Shown here piece by piece: positions 23,986-32,502 of a stretch of 64,000 nt of DNA. The stretch lies in contig NZ_JACDIJ010000006.1 of the NCBI RefSeq assembly GCF_050937815.1, positions 62,001 through 126,000 of the forward strand. Direction: 5' to 3'. The stretch is from Treponema_C sp050937815 (GTDB lineage: Bacteria > Spirochaetota > Spirochaetia > Treponematales > Treponemataceae). The translations under genes and the position numbers were made by a program. How positions within the stretch are numbered: the first letter of the stretch is position 1; each line of letters begins with the position of its first letter. The notes below the pieces were generated by a model. It saw only the letters and a program-made list of their open reading frames with translations, was not told the origin of the DNA and did not search any database.

Positions 23986-25023
23986 TTATTTTTTCATACG
24001 GCTGAGCGTCGTAAATACATAGCCTTGCTTTTGCAAGTCCGCGTACATTTCATTCAGCAATGCGGCAAGGGGCGGTGTCTGTACATGTCCTATCATAATC
24101 GCATAGCCTTTTTTGTCGGCAATGGCAAGCCCCTTTTCAATCATCGCACGCATTTCCGCCTTTACCGGCTTATTGTCCAAAAAAACGTCCCGTTCCCATA
24201 TATGCATACCGCGCTCCATAGCCGCAAAGGGAGCCTGTGTTTTTGAACTGGTGCGCGAATCCAAAAAAATGATTTTTTCGTCTATGCACACATCAAGGAC
24301 CGCTCCGATAAGATTGCGGTCGGCGGTAATAAGAGAACCCTCGTGGTTGTTCATTCCCGCAATAGGCCCTATTTCGGCAATATTTTTACGCACAATGCGT
24401 GCGGCTTCTCCGGTAGTCATATCGGGCTGAATGGAGCCGGGACCCGGATTGATTGAAAGGTCTACGGCCTGCATGGGCTGATGTAAAAACACTTCTTTTC
24501 CGGCCGCTCTTACGGCATCGGCGGTTGTCTTCGATTCGGGCAATCCCGGCAGCACCGCAATTGTGATGGGAAAGGGCAGCTGTAAAAAAAGCTTTGCCTG
24601 TTTTAAACTGTTTCCCGCATCATCGAAAATAAAGATAAGCTTACCGCTTTTTTTAGCGGGAGGCTGTACCGGCGGCGGTTTATCATCCGGCTTTTTCGGG
24701 CTGTCCGGCACCGCGGGAACAATCTTATCGCTCGGACGCGGCGCAAGTGCCAAAGCGTCTCCGGAAGAAGTACCTTTTTTTTCCGTTTGGACCGAAGATG
24801 GAGGCGTTTGCAATTCTCCTGTCTGTTTTTTTGAAATTTCGGTTGAAGCGGTCTGAGAAGCGGGCGGCGTTTCGGTATGGACGCCTGCTTGTTCTTTAGG
24901 AGTTTTTTTCGGATTAAGCGCTATACTGAAAAAAAGTACCGCAAAGCCTGCAATAATTAAAGCCGTACCTATAAGCGCTGATTTTCGCTTGGAAATTTTA
25001 ACTTGCGGAGATTTTTTTTTCAT
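23986..25023 (-). CDS. YibQ-like divergent polysaccharide deacetylase, membrane-anchored
   Basis: A 345-aa protein with one N-terminal transmembrane segment (about 16-36), then a Pro/Ser/Thr/Lys-rich linker to about residue 128, then a divergent polysaccharide deacetylase domain: LIFIFDDAGNSLKQAKLFL, FPITIAVLPGLPESK, KEVFLHQPMQAVD, AGMNNHEGSLITAD and MIGHVQTPPLAAL. The Asp-Asp and His ligands resemble the DUF610/YibQ family, whose substrate is not settled. It should face the periplasm and may act on peptidoglycan or another cell-envelope glycan. There is no Shine-Dalgarno; the promoter lies 10 bases before the ATG. Confidence 0.85.
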   Translation of the reverse strand: MKKKSPQVKISKRKSALIGTALIIAGFAVLFFSIALNPKKTPKEQAGVHTETPPASQTASTEISKKQTGELQTPPSSVQTEKKGTSSGDALALAPRPSDKIVPAVPDSPKKPDDKPPPVQPPAKKSGKLIFIFDDAGNSLKQAKLFLQLPFPITIAVLPGLPESKTTADAVRAAGKEVFLHQPMQAVDLSINPGPGSIQPDMTTGEAARIVRKNIAEIGPIAGMNNHEGSLITADRNLIGAVLDVCIDEKIIFLDSRTSSKTQAPFAAMERGMHIWERDVFLDNKPVKAEMRAMIEKGLAIADKKGYAIMIGHVQTPPLAALLNEMYADLQKQGYVFTTLSRMKK

Positions 25024-25033
25024 ACAGGAATTT

Positions 25034-25062
25034 ATAATAACCTTTTATAAAGCCGCTGTCAA
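25034..25062 (-). promoter_or_regulatory. Promoter of the YibQ-like gene
   Basis: Minus strand TTGACA (25057-25062), 17-bp spacer, TATTAT (25034-25039), ten bases to the ATG. The leader would be only 3-4 nt. Confidence 0.65.
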
Positions 25063-25078
25063 TCGGAGCTTTTAACGC

Positions 25079-25894
25079 TTATAAAACGGCACATTTATTT
25101 AAAACTTTTCGCATGTTTGCCCGTCCCCGCATTTCAAGCTGACGTACAGCTTCGGCGGATATGCCTAATTTATAGCTGATTTGCCGCAACGTGATTTTTT
25201 CACCGTTTATAGAAGCTCTGTACTTATTTAATAACACCAAGCATTCGCGTTTGGGTAAAAGCCGAATTAAATTTTCACATTGTTCTTGGCTTATTCGATT
25301 TAAAATCTTTGTTTCGGGCGATTCCGACGAGTCCGGCAATAAGTCGGAAAAAGTTACTTCTCCGGCAGGATCGACTTTTTCCTCTAAACTGATAACGGCA
25401 TATTTGTATTGAAGCAGTTTTTCTACGGCTTTTTCTTCCATGTTTAAAAATAATGCAAGCTCCCGTATTGTCGGATTACGGTGAAAGTGTTGCCGCAATT
25501 CTTCTTCTGCAGTTACAAGCATGCGTATTGATTCTTCTTTCATCGCCGGCAAAGGAATTGCCGTATCTTTTAAACGTATATATCGCGTTATATGTTGGAC
25601 AATCCACATATATGCATAAGTTGAAAATCGTGTGTTAAAGGAAGGATTAAATTTTTCAACTGCGGTCATCAGTCCCATATTTCCTTCTTGTATAATATCC
25701 ATAATGGGAACGGATGTGTTTACATATTTAAATGCAATTGAAATAACTAAACGTAAATTGGCATTGATAAGCGTTTGCGCGGCTTTTTTATCTCCCCTTT
25801 GGATTTTATACGCACATATTTTTTCTTGCTCGGGCGAAAGCAAAGGAAACTTTTTTATTTGATTAATGTACATACGATAAAGGTTTTGTTCCAT
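25079..25894 (-). CDS. Alternative sigma-70-family RNA polymerase sigma factor
   Basis: A 271-aa sigma factor with regions 2, 3 and 4 but almost no region 1.1. Region 2 holds NLRLVISIAFKY, DIIQEGNMGLMTAVEKF and FSTYAYMWIVQHITRYI; region 3 EELRQHFHRNPTIRELALFLNM; region 4 LPKRECLVLLNKY followed by the helix-turn-helix ISYKLGISAEAVRQLEMRGRANMRK. The size and layout match group 2/3 factors such as RpoH or RpoS types, not the housekeeping RpoD. GGGAGA precedes the ATG, and it has its own promoter. The regulon is not visible from sequence. Confidence 0.88.
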   Translation of the reverse strand: MEQNLYRMYINQIKKFPLLSPEQEKICAYKIQRGDKKAAQTLINANLRLVISIAFKYVNTSVPIMDIIQEGNMGLMTAVEKFNPSFNTRFSTYAYMWIVQHITRYIRLKDTAIPLPAMKEESIRMLVTAEEELRQHFHRNPTIRELALFLNMEEKAVEKLLQYKYAVISLEEKVDPAGEVTFSDLLPDSSESPETKILNRISQEQCENLIRLLPKRECLVLLNKYRASINGEKITLRQISYKLGISAEAVRQLEMRGRANMRKVLNKCAVL

Positions 25895-25914
25895 ATCTAT
25901 TTCTCCCGTTTTCT

Positions 25915-25943
25915 ATTACAAATATATGCAAGAACCGTGCCAA
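25915..25943 (-). promoter_or_regulatory. Promoter of the alternative sigma factor gene
   Basis: Minus strand TTGGCA (25938-25943), 17-bp spacer, TGTAAT (25915-25920), giving a leader of about 14 nt with GGGAGA. Confidence 0.45.
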
Positions 25944-26070
25944 AAAATAAAACGGAGAAATATTTTTATTTCTTTATATTATATAAAAATAAAATATCTT
26001 TGAAAAAGAAAAAAACAAAATATACAAAAGTATACGCTATAATTGTATGATTTTGTAGACAGTTTTTGTT

Positions 26071-27147
26071 TTATATTTCAATGGGATAGCGGTAACAAAA
26101 ACCTCTGTTATCTCTAAAAATATATGCATTTTTGGAGGTTTCAACCCGCATATCGGAAAAGCGTGAATGCAATTGCAGTAAATTAAACTTTCCGCCTCCG
26201 CCCGGTATATCCACACTGTATACGGGAGTAGACAGTCCCGATAATTCCGCCCGTAATTGTTCATATAATTTTAATCCTTCATCAATCGGAACGCGGAAAT
26301 GAGAGGTTCCCGGAGCCAAATCGCCCTGAAAAAGATAGCCCGGCTTTATACCAAGTAAGGTTAATTCGGTAAACAAATCGCTAAGCACACTGAGGTTGTC
26401 GTTAATGCCGCGCAAAAGTACCGTTTGACTTTGCATCGGTATTCCGTTTTCCGCAAGCGCGGATAGGGCAGCATGGGCTTCGGGGGCAAAATCGGGAGAA
26501 AATTCGGCGGCATGGTTTATATGAGGAATAAGCCACAGCGGTTTATAAGCTTTTAGTAAGGCAAGCAGGCGCGGCGTAAAGCGTTCGGGCGCAAATACGG
26601 GGGCACGCGTACATACGCGGATGAGCAAATCGGCTCGGCAAGAGCGTAAAGCGCCCAATAAAGCTTCAAGCTGCGTATCGGAGCCGGTCAAAGGGTCGCC
26701 GCCCGATAAAAGCACTTCCCGAACTTCACTGTGCGCCCCGATATATGCACAAAGTTCATCTATTTGCGCAGCGGAGGCAAACGGATAATCGAGGGCGGAA
26801 CTGTTGCGGCGAAAGCAATAGCGGCAGCGGGCAAAACAGCGCCCCGTTGTTACAAAAAGGCAGCGGTTTTTATATTGATGAATAATGCGGTTTTTGTACT
26901 GCCCGTTTTTATGTTCGGTATTTTTACCGCATTCCGCGTGTACACTGTAAAGGGCCGAGCCGAGAGGATCATCGTTTTCATAGGGCAGCACAATGTTTTC
27001 TTTGTTCGAGGCGGCAAGTTGTTTCCGTAAGGCGTTCAATGCCTGCCCCGGCTTCGAATCCTGCGGGGATTTAAAAAGGGCGTGCTCAAGAGCCGCCTCA
27101 AGGCGTTCCATGACGGAACGCCAGTGGGGACTGATTTGTTCAATCAT
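26071..27147 (-). CDS. KamA/EpmB-like radical SAM aminomutase
   Basis: A 358-aa protein of the lysine 2,3-aminomutase family. The radical SAM cluster site is TGRCFARCRYCFRR (C-x3-C-x2-C, near residue 115), followed by EVLLSGGDPL, LIPHINH, QTVLLRGIND, GYLFQGDLAPGTSHFRVP and the PLP-lysine region SVDIPGGGGKFNL. It is close in length to EpmB (about 340 aa), which acts on an elongation factor P lysine, and shorter than catabolic KamA (over 415 aa). EF-P modification is the likelier role. No Shine-Dalgarno is present; TATAAT at 27153-27158 ends five bases before the ATG, suggesting a leaderless mRNA. Confidence 0.88.
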   Translation of the reverse strand: MIEQISPHWRSVMERLEAALEHALFKSPQDSKPGQALNALRKQLAASNKENIVLPYENDDPLGSALYSVHAECGKNTEHKNGQYKNRIIHQYKNRCLFVTTGRCFARCRYCFRRNSSALDYPFASAAQIDELCAYIGAHSEVREVLLSGGDPLTGSDTQLEALLGALRSCRADLLIRVCTRAPVFAPERFTPRLLALLKAYKPLWLIPHINHAAEFSPDFAPEAHAALSALAENGIPMQSQTVLLRGINDNLSVLSDLFTELTLLGIKPGYLFQGDLAPGTSHFRVPIDEGLKLYEQLRAELSGLSTPVYSVDIPGGGGKFNLLQLHSRFSDMRVETSKNAYIFRDNRGFCYRYPIEI

Positions 27148-27191
27148 TATATATTATAAATTACAATATAAGTTAAAAACCGGGAGCTACG

Positions 27192-28211
27192 TTAAAAACT
27201 GTGTTTGTAGCTGAGCGCGATGCGGCTAAAATACCATTCGCGGCCGGTAAAGCCCAAATCTTCAATGAACATTTCTTTTGATTTTGTATATTCTTTTGCA
27301 AACCGGCGGCGGCTTGAAAATTGGAACTGGGTTGTAAGCGCATCTTTTTCGGAAAATTTAAAAACAAACACGGGACTTACCGCAATTTTCATAAAACCGG
27401 GATTCATATGATGATATTGTTCGGCAAAATCTTTTTTTCCGTTAAACTGGCCGTCAAGCTCCGTTTGAACGGCGACGGTGTCCAATACGGGTACAAGCGG
27501 CATTTGGTATCCGATAATAAAGTTTGCTCCATACTGCCAGCCGTTGATTTTTTCACCGCTTCCCTGATACAGCCAAGGATTGCCGTTTTCGCCGTCCGAC
27601 GTAATGCCGCGGTACATCACCTTGTAGGAATTATAAGTAATCACGTGATTCCAATCTCCCGGTACAACGGCGGCAAGGTCGAACATAAAGGCACCCTGAA
27701 ACCATGCATCCCAGCGCGCGCTCTTAAAGGGAAGACTTTCATACGAACCGTATTTTTTTAATGTATCATCGTATTTAAGCGGATTCCATTTTGCAAGACC
27801 CTGAATGCCGATAAAATCCCACGCGGCGCCGATAGACGTTCCGGCCGAAAAATTCAAAAAGGCAATAGGTGTAAAGCTTATTCCCAAAGCGGGGGCAATA
27901 GATACGGGACTTAATTCAAAATCCGCGTAAAAACGAAGTTTGTTGTCTTTTACAAGCGCATTTTCTCCGAAGGGAACGGGAATCGTATAACCGGCGGTTC
28001 CCGTTACACGGAACTCCAAACCGCTGTAAATACCGGTCATCGGCGCAAAATGAGCCTTTCCCGAAGTTCCGCTTTTATACGCGCTTTTGGGATAATAGGC
28101 AAAATCCGTTGTAACCGAAAAATCCCAGGGACTTTTTTCCTCGGCACTTTCGGCATATACGATGCCGAATAAAGCGAAAACCGCCAAACATACAAGTAGT
28201 GTCTTTTTCAT
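27192..28211 (-). CDS. Predicted outer-membrane beta-barrel protein
   Basis: A 339-aa protein with a clear signal peptide (MKKTLLVCLAVFALFGIVYAESAEE, cleavage after VYA). The mature part consists of alternating amphipathic strands rich in Tyr/Phe/Trp and Gly, ending FSRIALSYKHSF, a C-terminal aromatic residue typical of barrel proteins inserted by BamA. It resembles treponemal outer-membrane proteins of unknown transport role. The start is set at the MKK with GGGAGA upstream; an earlier ATG 27 codons away would run through the leader hairpin. Confidence 0.75.
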   Translation of the reverse strand: MKKTLLVCLAVFALFGIVYAESAEEKSPWDFSVTTDFAYYPKSAYKSGTSGKAHFAPMTGIYSGLEFRVTGTAGYTIPVPFGENALVKDNKLRFYADFELSPVSIAPALGISFTPIAFLNFSAGTSIGAAWDFIGIQGLAKWNPLKYDDTLKKYGSYESLPFKSARWDAWFQGAFMFDLAAVVPGDWNHVITYNSYKVMYRGITSDGENGNPWLYQGSGEKINGWQYGANFIIGYQMPLVPVLDTVAVQTELDGQFNGKKDFAEQYHHMNPGFMKIAVSPVFVFKFSEKDALTTQFQFSSRRRFAKEYTKSKEMFIEDLGFTGREWYFSRIALSYKHSF

Positions 28212-28454
28212 ACTGTCTCCCATAAAAGTCAAAAAAAGTGTCGCTTTCGATTGACTTTTTACGCACGTTCGCAGCGAAGTGAGAACGTACATATAATATA
28301 CAAGTTTGCAATAAGCAAACTCGGCAAGCTGAAAGCCGCGCCGGCCGTACGCTGTTCAGCTTACATCCTTAACCCCCATTATCCCGTAAAAACGGCTTTT
28401 ATTCTAGTAGCGAAGCAGGTTCTTCAAAAACATCTTTTTAGATGTTTTATCGAT
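28212..28454. other. Divergent intergenic region with inverted repeats
   Basis: Between the barrel gene and pirin lie several inverted repeats: GCACGTTC/GAACGTAC (28263-28270 and 28283-28290), close to the 5' end expected for the barrel mRNA; AAGCTGAA/TTCAGCTT (28326-28333 and 28355-28362); and AAAACATCT/AGATGTTTT (28427-28435 and 28440-28448), just before the pirin promoter. A T/A-rich -10-like box for the barrel gene lies near 28293-28300. No ORF or known RNA was recognised. Confidence 0.5.
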
Positions 28455-28483
28455 TTGACTAAAATACGGGAATTTTGTATTTT
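28455..28483 (+). promoter_or_regulatory. Pirin promoter
   Basis: TTGACT (28455-28460), 17-bp spacer, TATTTT (28478-28483); predicted leader about 24 nt with AAGGA at 28501-28505. A perfect 9-bp inverted repeat ends seven bases before the -35 box and could be an operator. Confidence 0.55.
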
Positions 28484-28513
28484 ATGTATACACTACAAAA
28501 AAGGAATATATTT

Positions 28514-29338
28514 ATGGAAAGAAAAATAAAAACATCGGTTACCGGATTTCCCGCACAAGACGGAGCGGGAGTCAATTTAGTCCGTGTATTGGGACACGGT
28601 ACGACAAGCGATTTTGATCCGATTTTAATGCTCGATTCGTTCGACAGTACAAATCCCGACGATTATACGGCGGGTTTTCCCATGCATCCGCATCGGGGTA
28701 TTGAAACCGTCAGCTATGTATACAAGGGAAAAATGAAGCACAAAGACAGCCTCGGTTTTGAAGATACGGTTGCAGACGGTGAAGTACAATGGATGACAGC
28801 CGGCAGGGGCATCCTTCACGAAGAAAAACTGCCTGCAAGCGAACGGCTTTTGGGGGTGCAGCTGTGGCTTAATTTGCCGGCGGACAAAAAAATGGTACCG
28901 CCCGAATACCGCAGTATAAAAAATGCGGAAATAAAAGAAATTCCTTTTACAGACGGCTATATACGGCTTCTTGCCGGCACTTATAAAGAACACAAGGGAT
29001 TTCAAAGCAAATACCTGCCGCTCAATTACTACGACATTACGCTCAATGCGGATGCGGAACTGACGCTTGATACGGCATATGAGGATTCCGTTATGCTGTT
29101 TACCCTTCTTTCCGACGTTTTTGTAAACGGTGAACGGGTAAAAGAAAAAACCGCGGTAAAATTAAGCGAAGGCGATTCCGTTACCGTAAAGGCCGCAGAC
29201 AAAACGGCAAAAGTGTTGTTTATCGGCTCAACGGCATTGCACCAGCCGATTGCATGGGGCGGCCCTATAGTTATGAACACAAAAGCGGAATTACAGCAAG
29301 CCTTTGCGGATTTGGAAAACGGAAATTTTATACAATAG
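28514..29338 (+). CDS. Pirin-family bicupin protein
   Basis: A 274-aa protein. The N-terminal cupin has DPILMLDSF, FPMHPHRGIETVSYVYKG and VQWMTAGRGILHEE, whose His-x-His and later His/Glu are the pirin metal ligands; the C-terminal part carries the pirin_C cupin (AWGGPIVMNT). Bacterial pirins show quercetinase or regulatory activity and are often redox-responsive; the in-cell substrate is unknown. The ATG at 28514 is chosen because AAGGA precedes it. The nitroreductase and thrH genes follow on the same strand. Confidence 0.92.
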   Translation: MERKIKTSVTGFPAQDGAGVNLVRVLGHGTTSDFDPILMLDSFDSTNPDDYTAGFPMHPHRGIETVSYVYKGKMKHKDSLGFEDTVADGEVQWMTAGRGILHEEKLPASERLLGVQLWLNLPADKKMVPPEYRSIKNAEIKEIPFTDGYIRLLAGTYKEHKGFQSKYLPLNYYDITLNADAELTLDTAYEDSVMLFTLLSDVFVNGERVKEKTAVKLSEGDSVTVKAADKTAKVLFIGSTALHQPIAWGGPIVMNTKAELQQAFADLENGNFIQ

Positions 29339-29411
29339 CAGCTTACGAGCATATCGTAAATAGAAAATTTGAGTATAACCTGCGGTTATACAGTGATATA
29401 AGGAGAACTAT

Positions 29412-29984
29412 ATGGAATTTATACAGTCTTTGGAAAAGCGCAGAAGCTATTATAACATTACAAAAAAACTGCCGATTGCAATCGATGAGGTCGGTTCCGT
29501 AATAAAAAAAGTAACGGAAGCGGTACCCGATGCCTTTAATATGAAAAGCGCCAGGCTTGTTACGGTATTCGGTGAAAAGCATGATTTGCTTTGGGACTCG
29601 ATATATGAGGTTTTTAACGGAAAAGTTCCGCGGGAAAAAATCGATTCTTTTAAGGCGGGAGCCGGTACCGTTCTCTTCTTTTACGATGAAAAAACGGTAA
29701 AAGCACTGCAGGAAAAATTTGCAGCCTATGCGGCAAATTTTCCGGTATGGGCAAATCAGGCAAACGGAATGCTTCAGCTTGCCGTTTGGACAGCTTTGCG
29801 TGAAAAGGGAATCGGAGCTTCATTGCAGCACTATAATCCGGTTATCGACGAAAAGGTAAAAGAGCTTTTTTCCGTCCCCGCAGAATATATACTGCTTGCC
29901 CAAATGCCTTTCGGCGGAATCGGAAGCGAACCCGAACCGAAAGAAAAAGAAAATATCGACACAAGAGTAAAAATTATAATATAG
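29412..29984 (+). CDS. Nitroreductase-family FMN oxidoreductase
   Basis: A 190-aa protein. MEFIQSLEKRRSYYNI (FMN-phosphate-binding Arg pair), AFNMKSARLVTVFGEKH, and the later WTALREKGIGASLQHYNP fit the small Frm2/HBN1 or YdjA-like subgroup, which lacks the usual Gly-rich C-terminal loop of NfsB. Such enzymes reduce nitro compounds or oxidised lipids with NAD(P)H. AAGGAG precedes the ATG. It lies 73 bp after pirin and 6-12 bp before thrH, suggesting partial co-transcription. Confidence 0.88.
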   Translation: MEFIQSLEKRRSYYNITKKLPIAIDEVGSVIKKVTEAVPDAFNMKSARLVTVFGEKHDLLWDSIYEVFNGKVPREKIDSFKAGAGTVLFFYDEKTVKALQEKFAAYAANFPVWANQANGMLQLAVWTALREKGIGASLQHYNPVIDEKVKELFSVPAEYILLAQMPFGGIGSEPEPKEKENIDTRVKIII

Positions 29985-29996
29985 CGGTTTGTGCCT

Positions 29997-30605
29997 ATGT
30001 ATGTAACCTGTCTTGATTTGGAAGGAGTTTTGGTTCCCGAAATATGGATTGCCTTTGCCGAAAAAACCGGTATAAAGGAATTGCGGCTTACCACGCGCGA
30101 TATAAACGATTACGATGTGCTTATGCACAAGCGTTTGGATATTTTAAAAGAGCATAAACTCGGTTTGAGTGCGATTCAGGATGTAATCGCTCAAATCGAT
30201 CCGATGCCGGGGGCAAAGGATTTTTTGGATGAGCTGAGAACACGCTGTCAGGTTATTATTTTATCCGATACCTTTACGCAGTTTTCGCTTCCGCTTATGA
30301 AAAAGCTGGGTATGCCCCTTATTTTTTGCAACGAATTGATTGTCGATTCGGACGGTATGATAAGCGGCTATAAACTGCGCCAACAAAACGGAAAGTATCA
30401 TGCAGTCTGCGCTTTGCAGTCAATCGGGTTCGACACGATTGCCGCAGGAGATTCGTTTAACGACCTTGCGATGATAAAGCAAAGCCGAAAGGGCTTTTTG
30501 TTCCGCGCTCCGGAACACATTATTGCCGAAAATCCCGCAATCCCGGCTTTCAGCGAATACGGCGATTTATTAAAGGCGATAAGCGAAACGCTTGCCCAAG
30601 CTTAA
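29997..30605 (+). CDS. thrH: ThrH-type phosphoserine phosphatase / homoserine phosphotransferase
   Basis: A HAD-superfamily protein of 202 aa. CLDLEGVLVPEIWIAFAEKTGI, TTRDINDYDVLMHKRLDIL, VVILSDTF-like VIILSDTFTQFSLPLM and AAGDSFNDLAMI align along the full length with Pseudomonas ThrH, which dephosphorylates phosphoserine and can pass the phosphate to homoserine. Nucleophile Asp is in DLEG. The ATG at 29997 is preferred over GTG at 29991 because family members begin directly before the DLEG strand; neither has a good ribosome site, so coupling to the preceding gene is likely. glyA would use the serine. Confidence 0.92.
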   Translation: MYVTCLDLEGVLVPEIWIAFAEKTGIKELRLTTRDINDYDVLMHKRLDILKEHKLGLSAIQDVIAQIDPMPGAKDFLDELRTRCQVIILSDTFTQFSLPLMKKLGMPLIFCNELIVDSDGMISGYKLRQQNGKYHAVCALQSIGFDTIAAGDSFNDLAMIKQSRKGFLFRAPEHIIAENPAIPAFSEYGDLLKAISETLAQA

Positions 30606-30686
30606 AAACGGCGGGCTTGTAAAATCCGGTACACCGGAAAAACGTGCAGCTTGCTGCCGGATTTCGGGTGTGCCGCCTGCCGCGTC

Positions 30687-32384
30687 TTAAAAAAGACCCG
30701 AAATATGCCCGTCGTTGTCCACATCTATGGAACAGGCGGCCGGTATTTTAGGTAAGCCGGGCATGGTCATCATGTCTCCTGCAAGCACCGTCAAAAAACC
30801 CGCCCCGCTCTTAAGCAATACGTCGCGTACCGGAAACACATAGCCTGAAGGGGCGCCCAAAAGATTTTTATCGTGGCTGATTGAATTCTGTGTCTTTGCA
30901 ATGCAGACGGGAAGATGTGCCCAGCCTGCGGCAGTATATTCTTTTATCTTTTTTAAAGCGGCGGGCGAAAACTCTACCCTTGATGCGCGGTATATATTGC
31001 GGGCAATTTTTTCTATTTTGTCCGTAAAAGAATCTTCGGATTTATAGAGGGGCGTAAAACGCGCGGATGCGGAATCGCACAAAGCAGCAACAGTGCGGGC
31101 AAGGTCTGCCGCTCCGTCTCCGCCCTTAGCCCAGCCTTCACAAAGAACTGCGGGAGTCCCGTCTTTTCCGCACACCGTAAGAGAGCGGCACGCACCAAAC
31201 AAAGCTTGCAGTTCTTCCTCCGTATCGCCTGAAAAGCGGTTTACCGCAACGACGACGGGAACGCCGAAAGAGCTCATATTTTCTATGTGAACGCGCAGGT
31301 TTTCAAAGCCGTTCAGCATTGCGGCCGGATTCGGTTTTTCCAAGTCGGCTTTGGATACGCCGCCGTGCATTTTAAGAGCGCGCACCGTCGCAACGATAAC
31401 GGCGGCATCGGGCGCAATTCCGGCAAGCCTGCATTTTATATCCATAAATTTTTCAGCACCCAAGTCGGCGGCAAAGCCGGCTTCCGTAACGGTGTAATCG
31501 CCTAAGGCAAGGGCGCACAGGGTTGCATTTATACTGTTGCAGCCGTGAGCTATATTTGCAAAGGGGCCGCCGTGCACAAAGGCGGGCGTATGTTCAAGCG
31601 TTTGCACCAGATTGGGACGAAGCGCATCTTTAAGAAGGGCTGCGGCGGCTCCTTCCGCACCGAGCTGTTTTAGATACACGGGTTCTTTGGCATAGGTTTT
31701 TCCGATAAAAATATTGCCCAGCCTGTTTTTTAATTCGTCAATCGATTTTGAAAGGCAGAGAATAGCCATAATTTCGCTTGCAACGGCAATATCGAAATGC
31801 TCTTCACGCAGAACGCCGTCGGCAGTACCGCCGAGTCCTATCAGGACATTGCGCAATGTGCGGTCGTTCAAATCAAGACAACGCCGCCATGAAATACTGC
31901 GCGGATCGAGGTTCAGAGCGTTTCCCTGCTGAATATGATTGTCGATGAGAGCCGCAATCAAATTATTGGCGGCGGATACGGCGTGTATGTCGCCCGTAAA
32001 ATGGAGGTTTATATCCTCCATCGGAACGATTTGTGCATAGCCTCCGCCGCATGCACCGCCTTTGATGCCGAAACAGGGGCCGAGTGAAGGTTCTCTCAGC
32101 GCAAGCACGGCTTTTTTACCGATTTTCCGCAGCCCGTCGGCAAGAGCGATGGATACGGTGGATTTTCCTTCTCCGGCAGCGGTCGGTGTAAGGGCGCTTA
32201 CCAAAATAAGTTTGCCGCGCTTGTTTGCAGGGGTTTCCATAAGGCGGTACATTGTCTTTAAATTAATTTTAGCCTTATAGGTTCCGTATAATTCATAGTC
32301 GGCGGCTTGTAAACCGAGTTTTTGCGCAAGCTCGTGAACGTTCTCCATTGTCCGGGAGTGTGCAATTTCAATATCCGAAAGCAT
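30687..32384 (-). CDS. fhs: Formate--tetrahydrofolate ligase
   Basis: A 565-aa enzyme forming 10-formyl-THF from formate, ATP and THF. TPTAAGEGKSTVSIALADGL (P-loop near residue 55), REPSLGPCFGIKGGACGGGYAQ, HFTGDIHA, and FVHGGPFANIAHGCNS are diagnostic. With glyA it feeds the one-carbon pool. The start at MLSDIEIAHS (32384) is chosen over one 24 codons earlier, since family proteins begin here and a promoter abuts this ATG. There is no Shine-Dalgarno. It is downstream of argS-arcA-arcB but separated by a perfect inverted repeat. Confidence 0.96.
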   Translation of the reverse strand: MLSDIEIAHSRTMENVHELAQKLGLQAADYELYGTYKAKINLKTMYRLMETPANKRGKLILVSALTPTAAGEGKSTVSIALADGLRKIGKKAVLALREPSLGPCFGIKGGACGGGYAQIVPMEDINLHFTGDIHAVSAANNLIAALIDNHIQQGNALNLDPRSISWRRCLDLNDRTLRNVLIGLGGTADGVLREEHFDIAVASEIMAILCLSKSIDELKNRLGNIFIGKTYAKEPVYLKQLGAEGAAAALLKDALRPNLVQTLEHTPAFVHGGPFANIAHGCNSINATLCALALGDYTVTEAGFAADLGAEKFMDIKCRLAGIAPDAAVIVATVRALKMHGGVSKADLEKPNPAAMLNGFENLRVHIENMSSFGVPVVVAVNRFSGDTEEELQALFGACRSLTVCGKDGTPAVLCEGWAKGGDGAADLARTVAALCDSASARFTPLYKSEDSFTDKIEKIARNIYRASRVEFSPAALKKIKEYTAAGWAHLPVCIAKTQNSISHDKNLLGAPSGYVFPVRDVLLKSGAGFLTVLAGDMMTMPGLPKIPAACSIDVDNDGHISGLF

Positions 32385-32390
32385 ACAATC

Positions 32391-32419
32391 AGTATAAAAT
32401 ATATGCCGTTTTTGTGGAA
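32391..32419 (-). promoter_or_regulatory. Putative promoter giving a leaderless fhs mRNA
   Basis: Minus strand TTCCAC (32414-32419), 17-bp spacer, TATACT (32391-32396), then six bases to the ATG at 32384. The -35 box is weak. Confidence 0.45.
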
Positions 32420-32457
32420 GTGGGAAAAAGCCAAAAAGATTTTTGTGTTTTTGCATC

Positions 32458-32492
32458 GCTTATATACAGTTCATTTTGTACTGTATATAAGC
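32458..32492. terminator. Perfect 13-bp inverted repeat after arcB
   Basis: GCTTATATACAGT (32458-32470) and ACTGTATATAAGC (32480-32492) are exact inverse complements around a 9-base loop, between the arcB stop and the fhs promoter. No clear T-run follows on the minus strand, so it may be an RNA-stabilising hairpin or operator rather than a classical terminator. Confidence 0.55.
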
Positions 32493-32502
32493 TGACGGTC
32501 TT

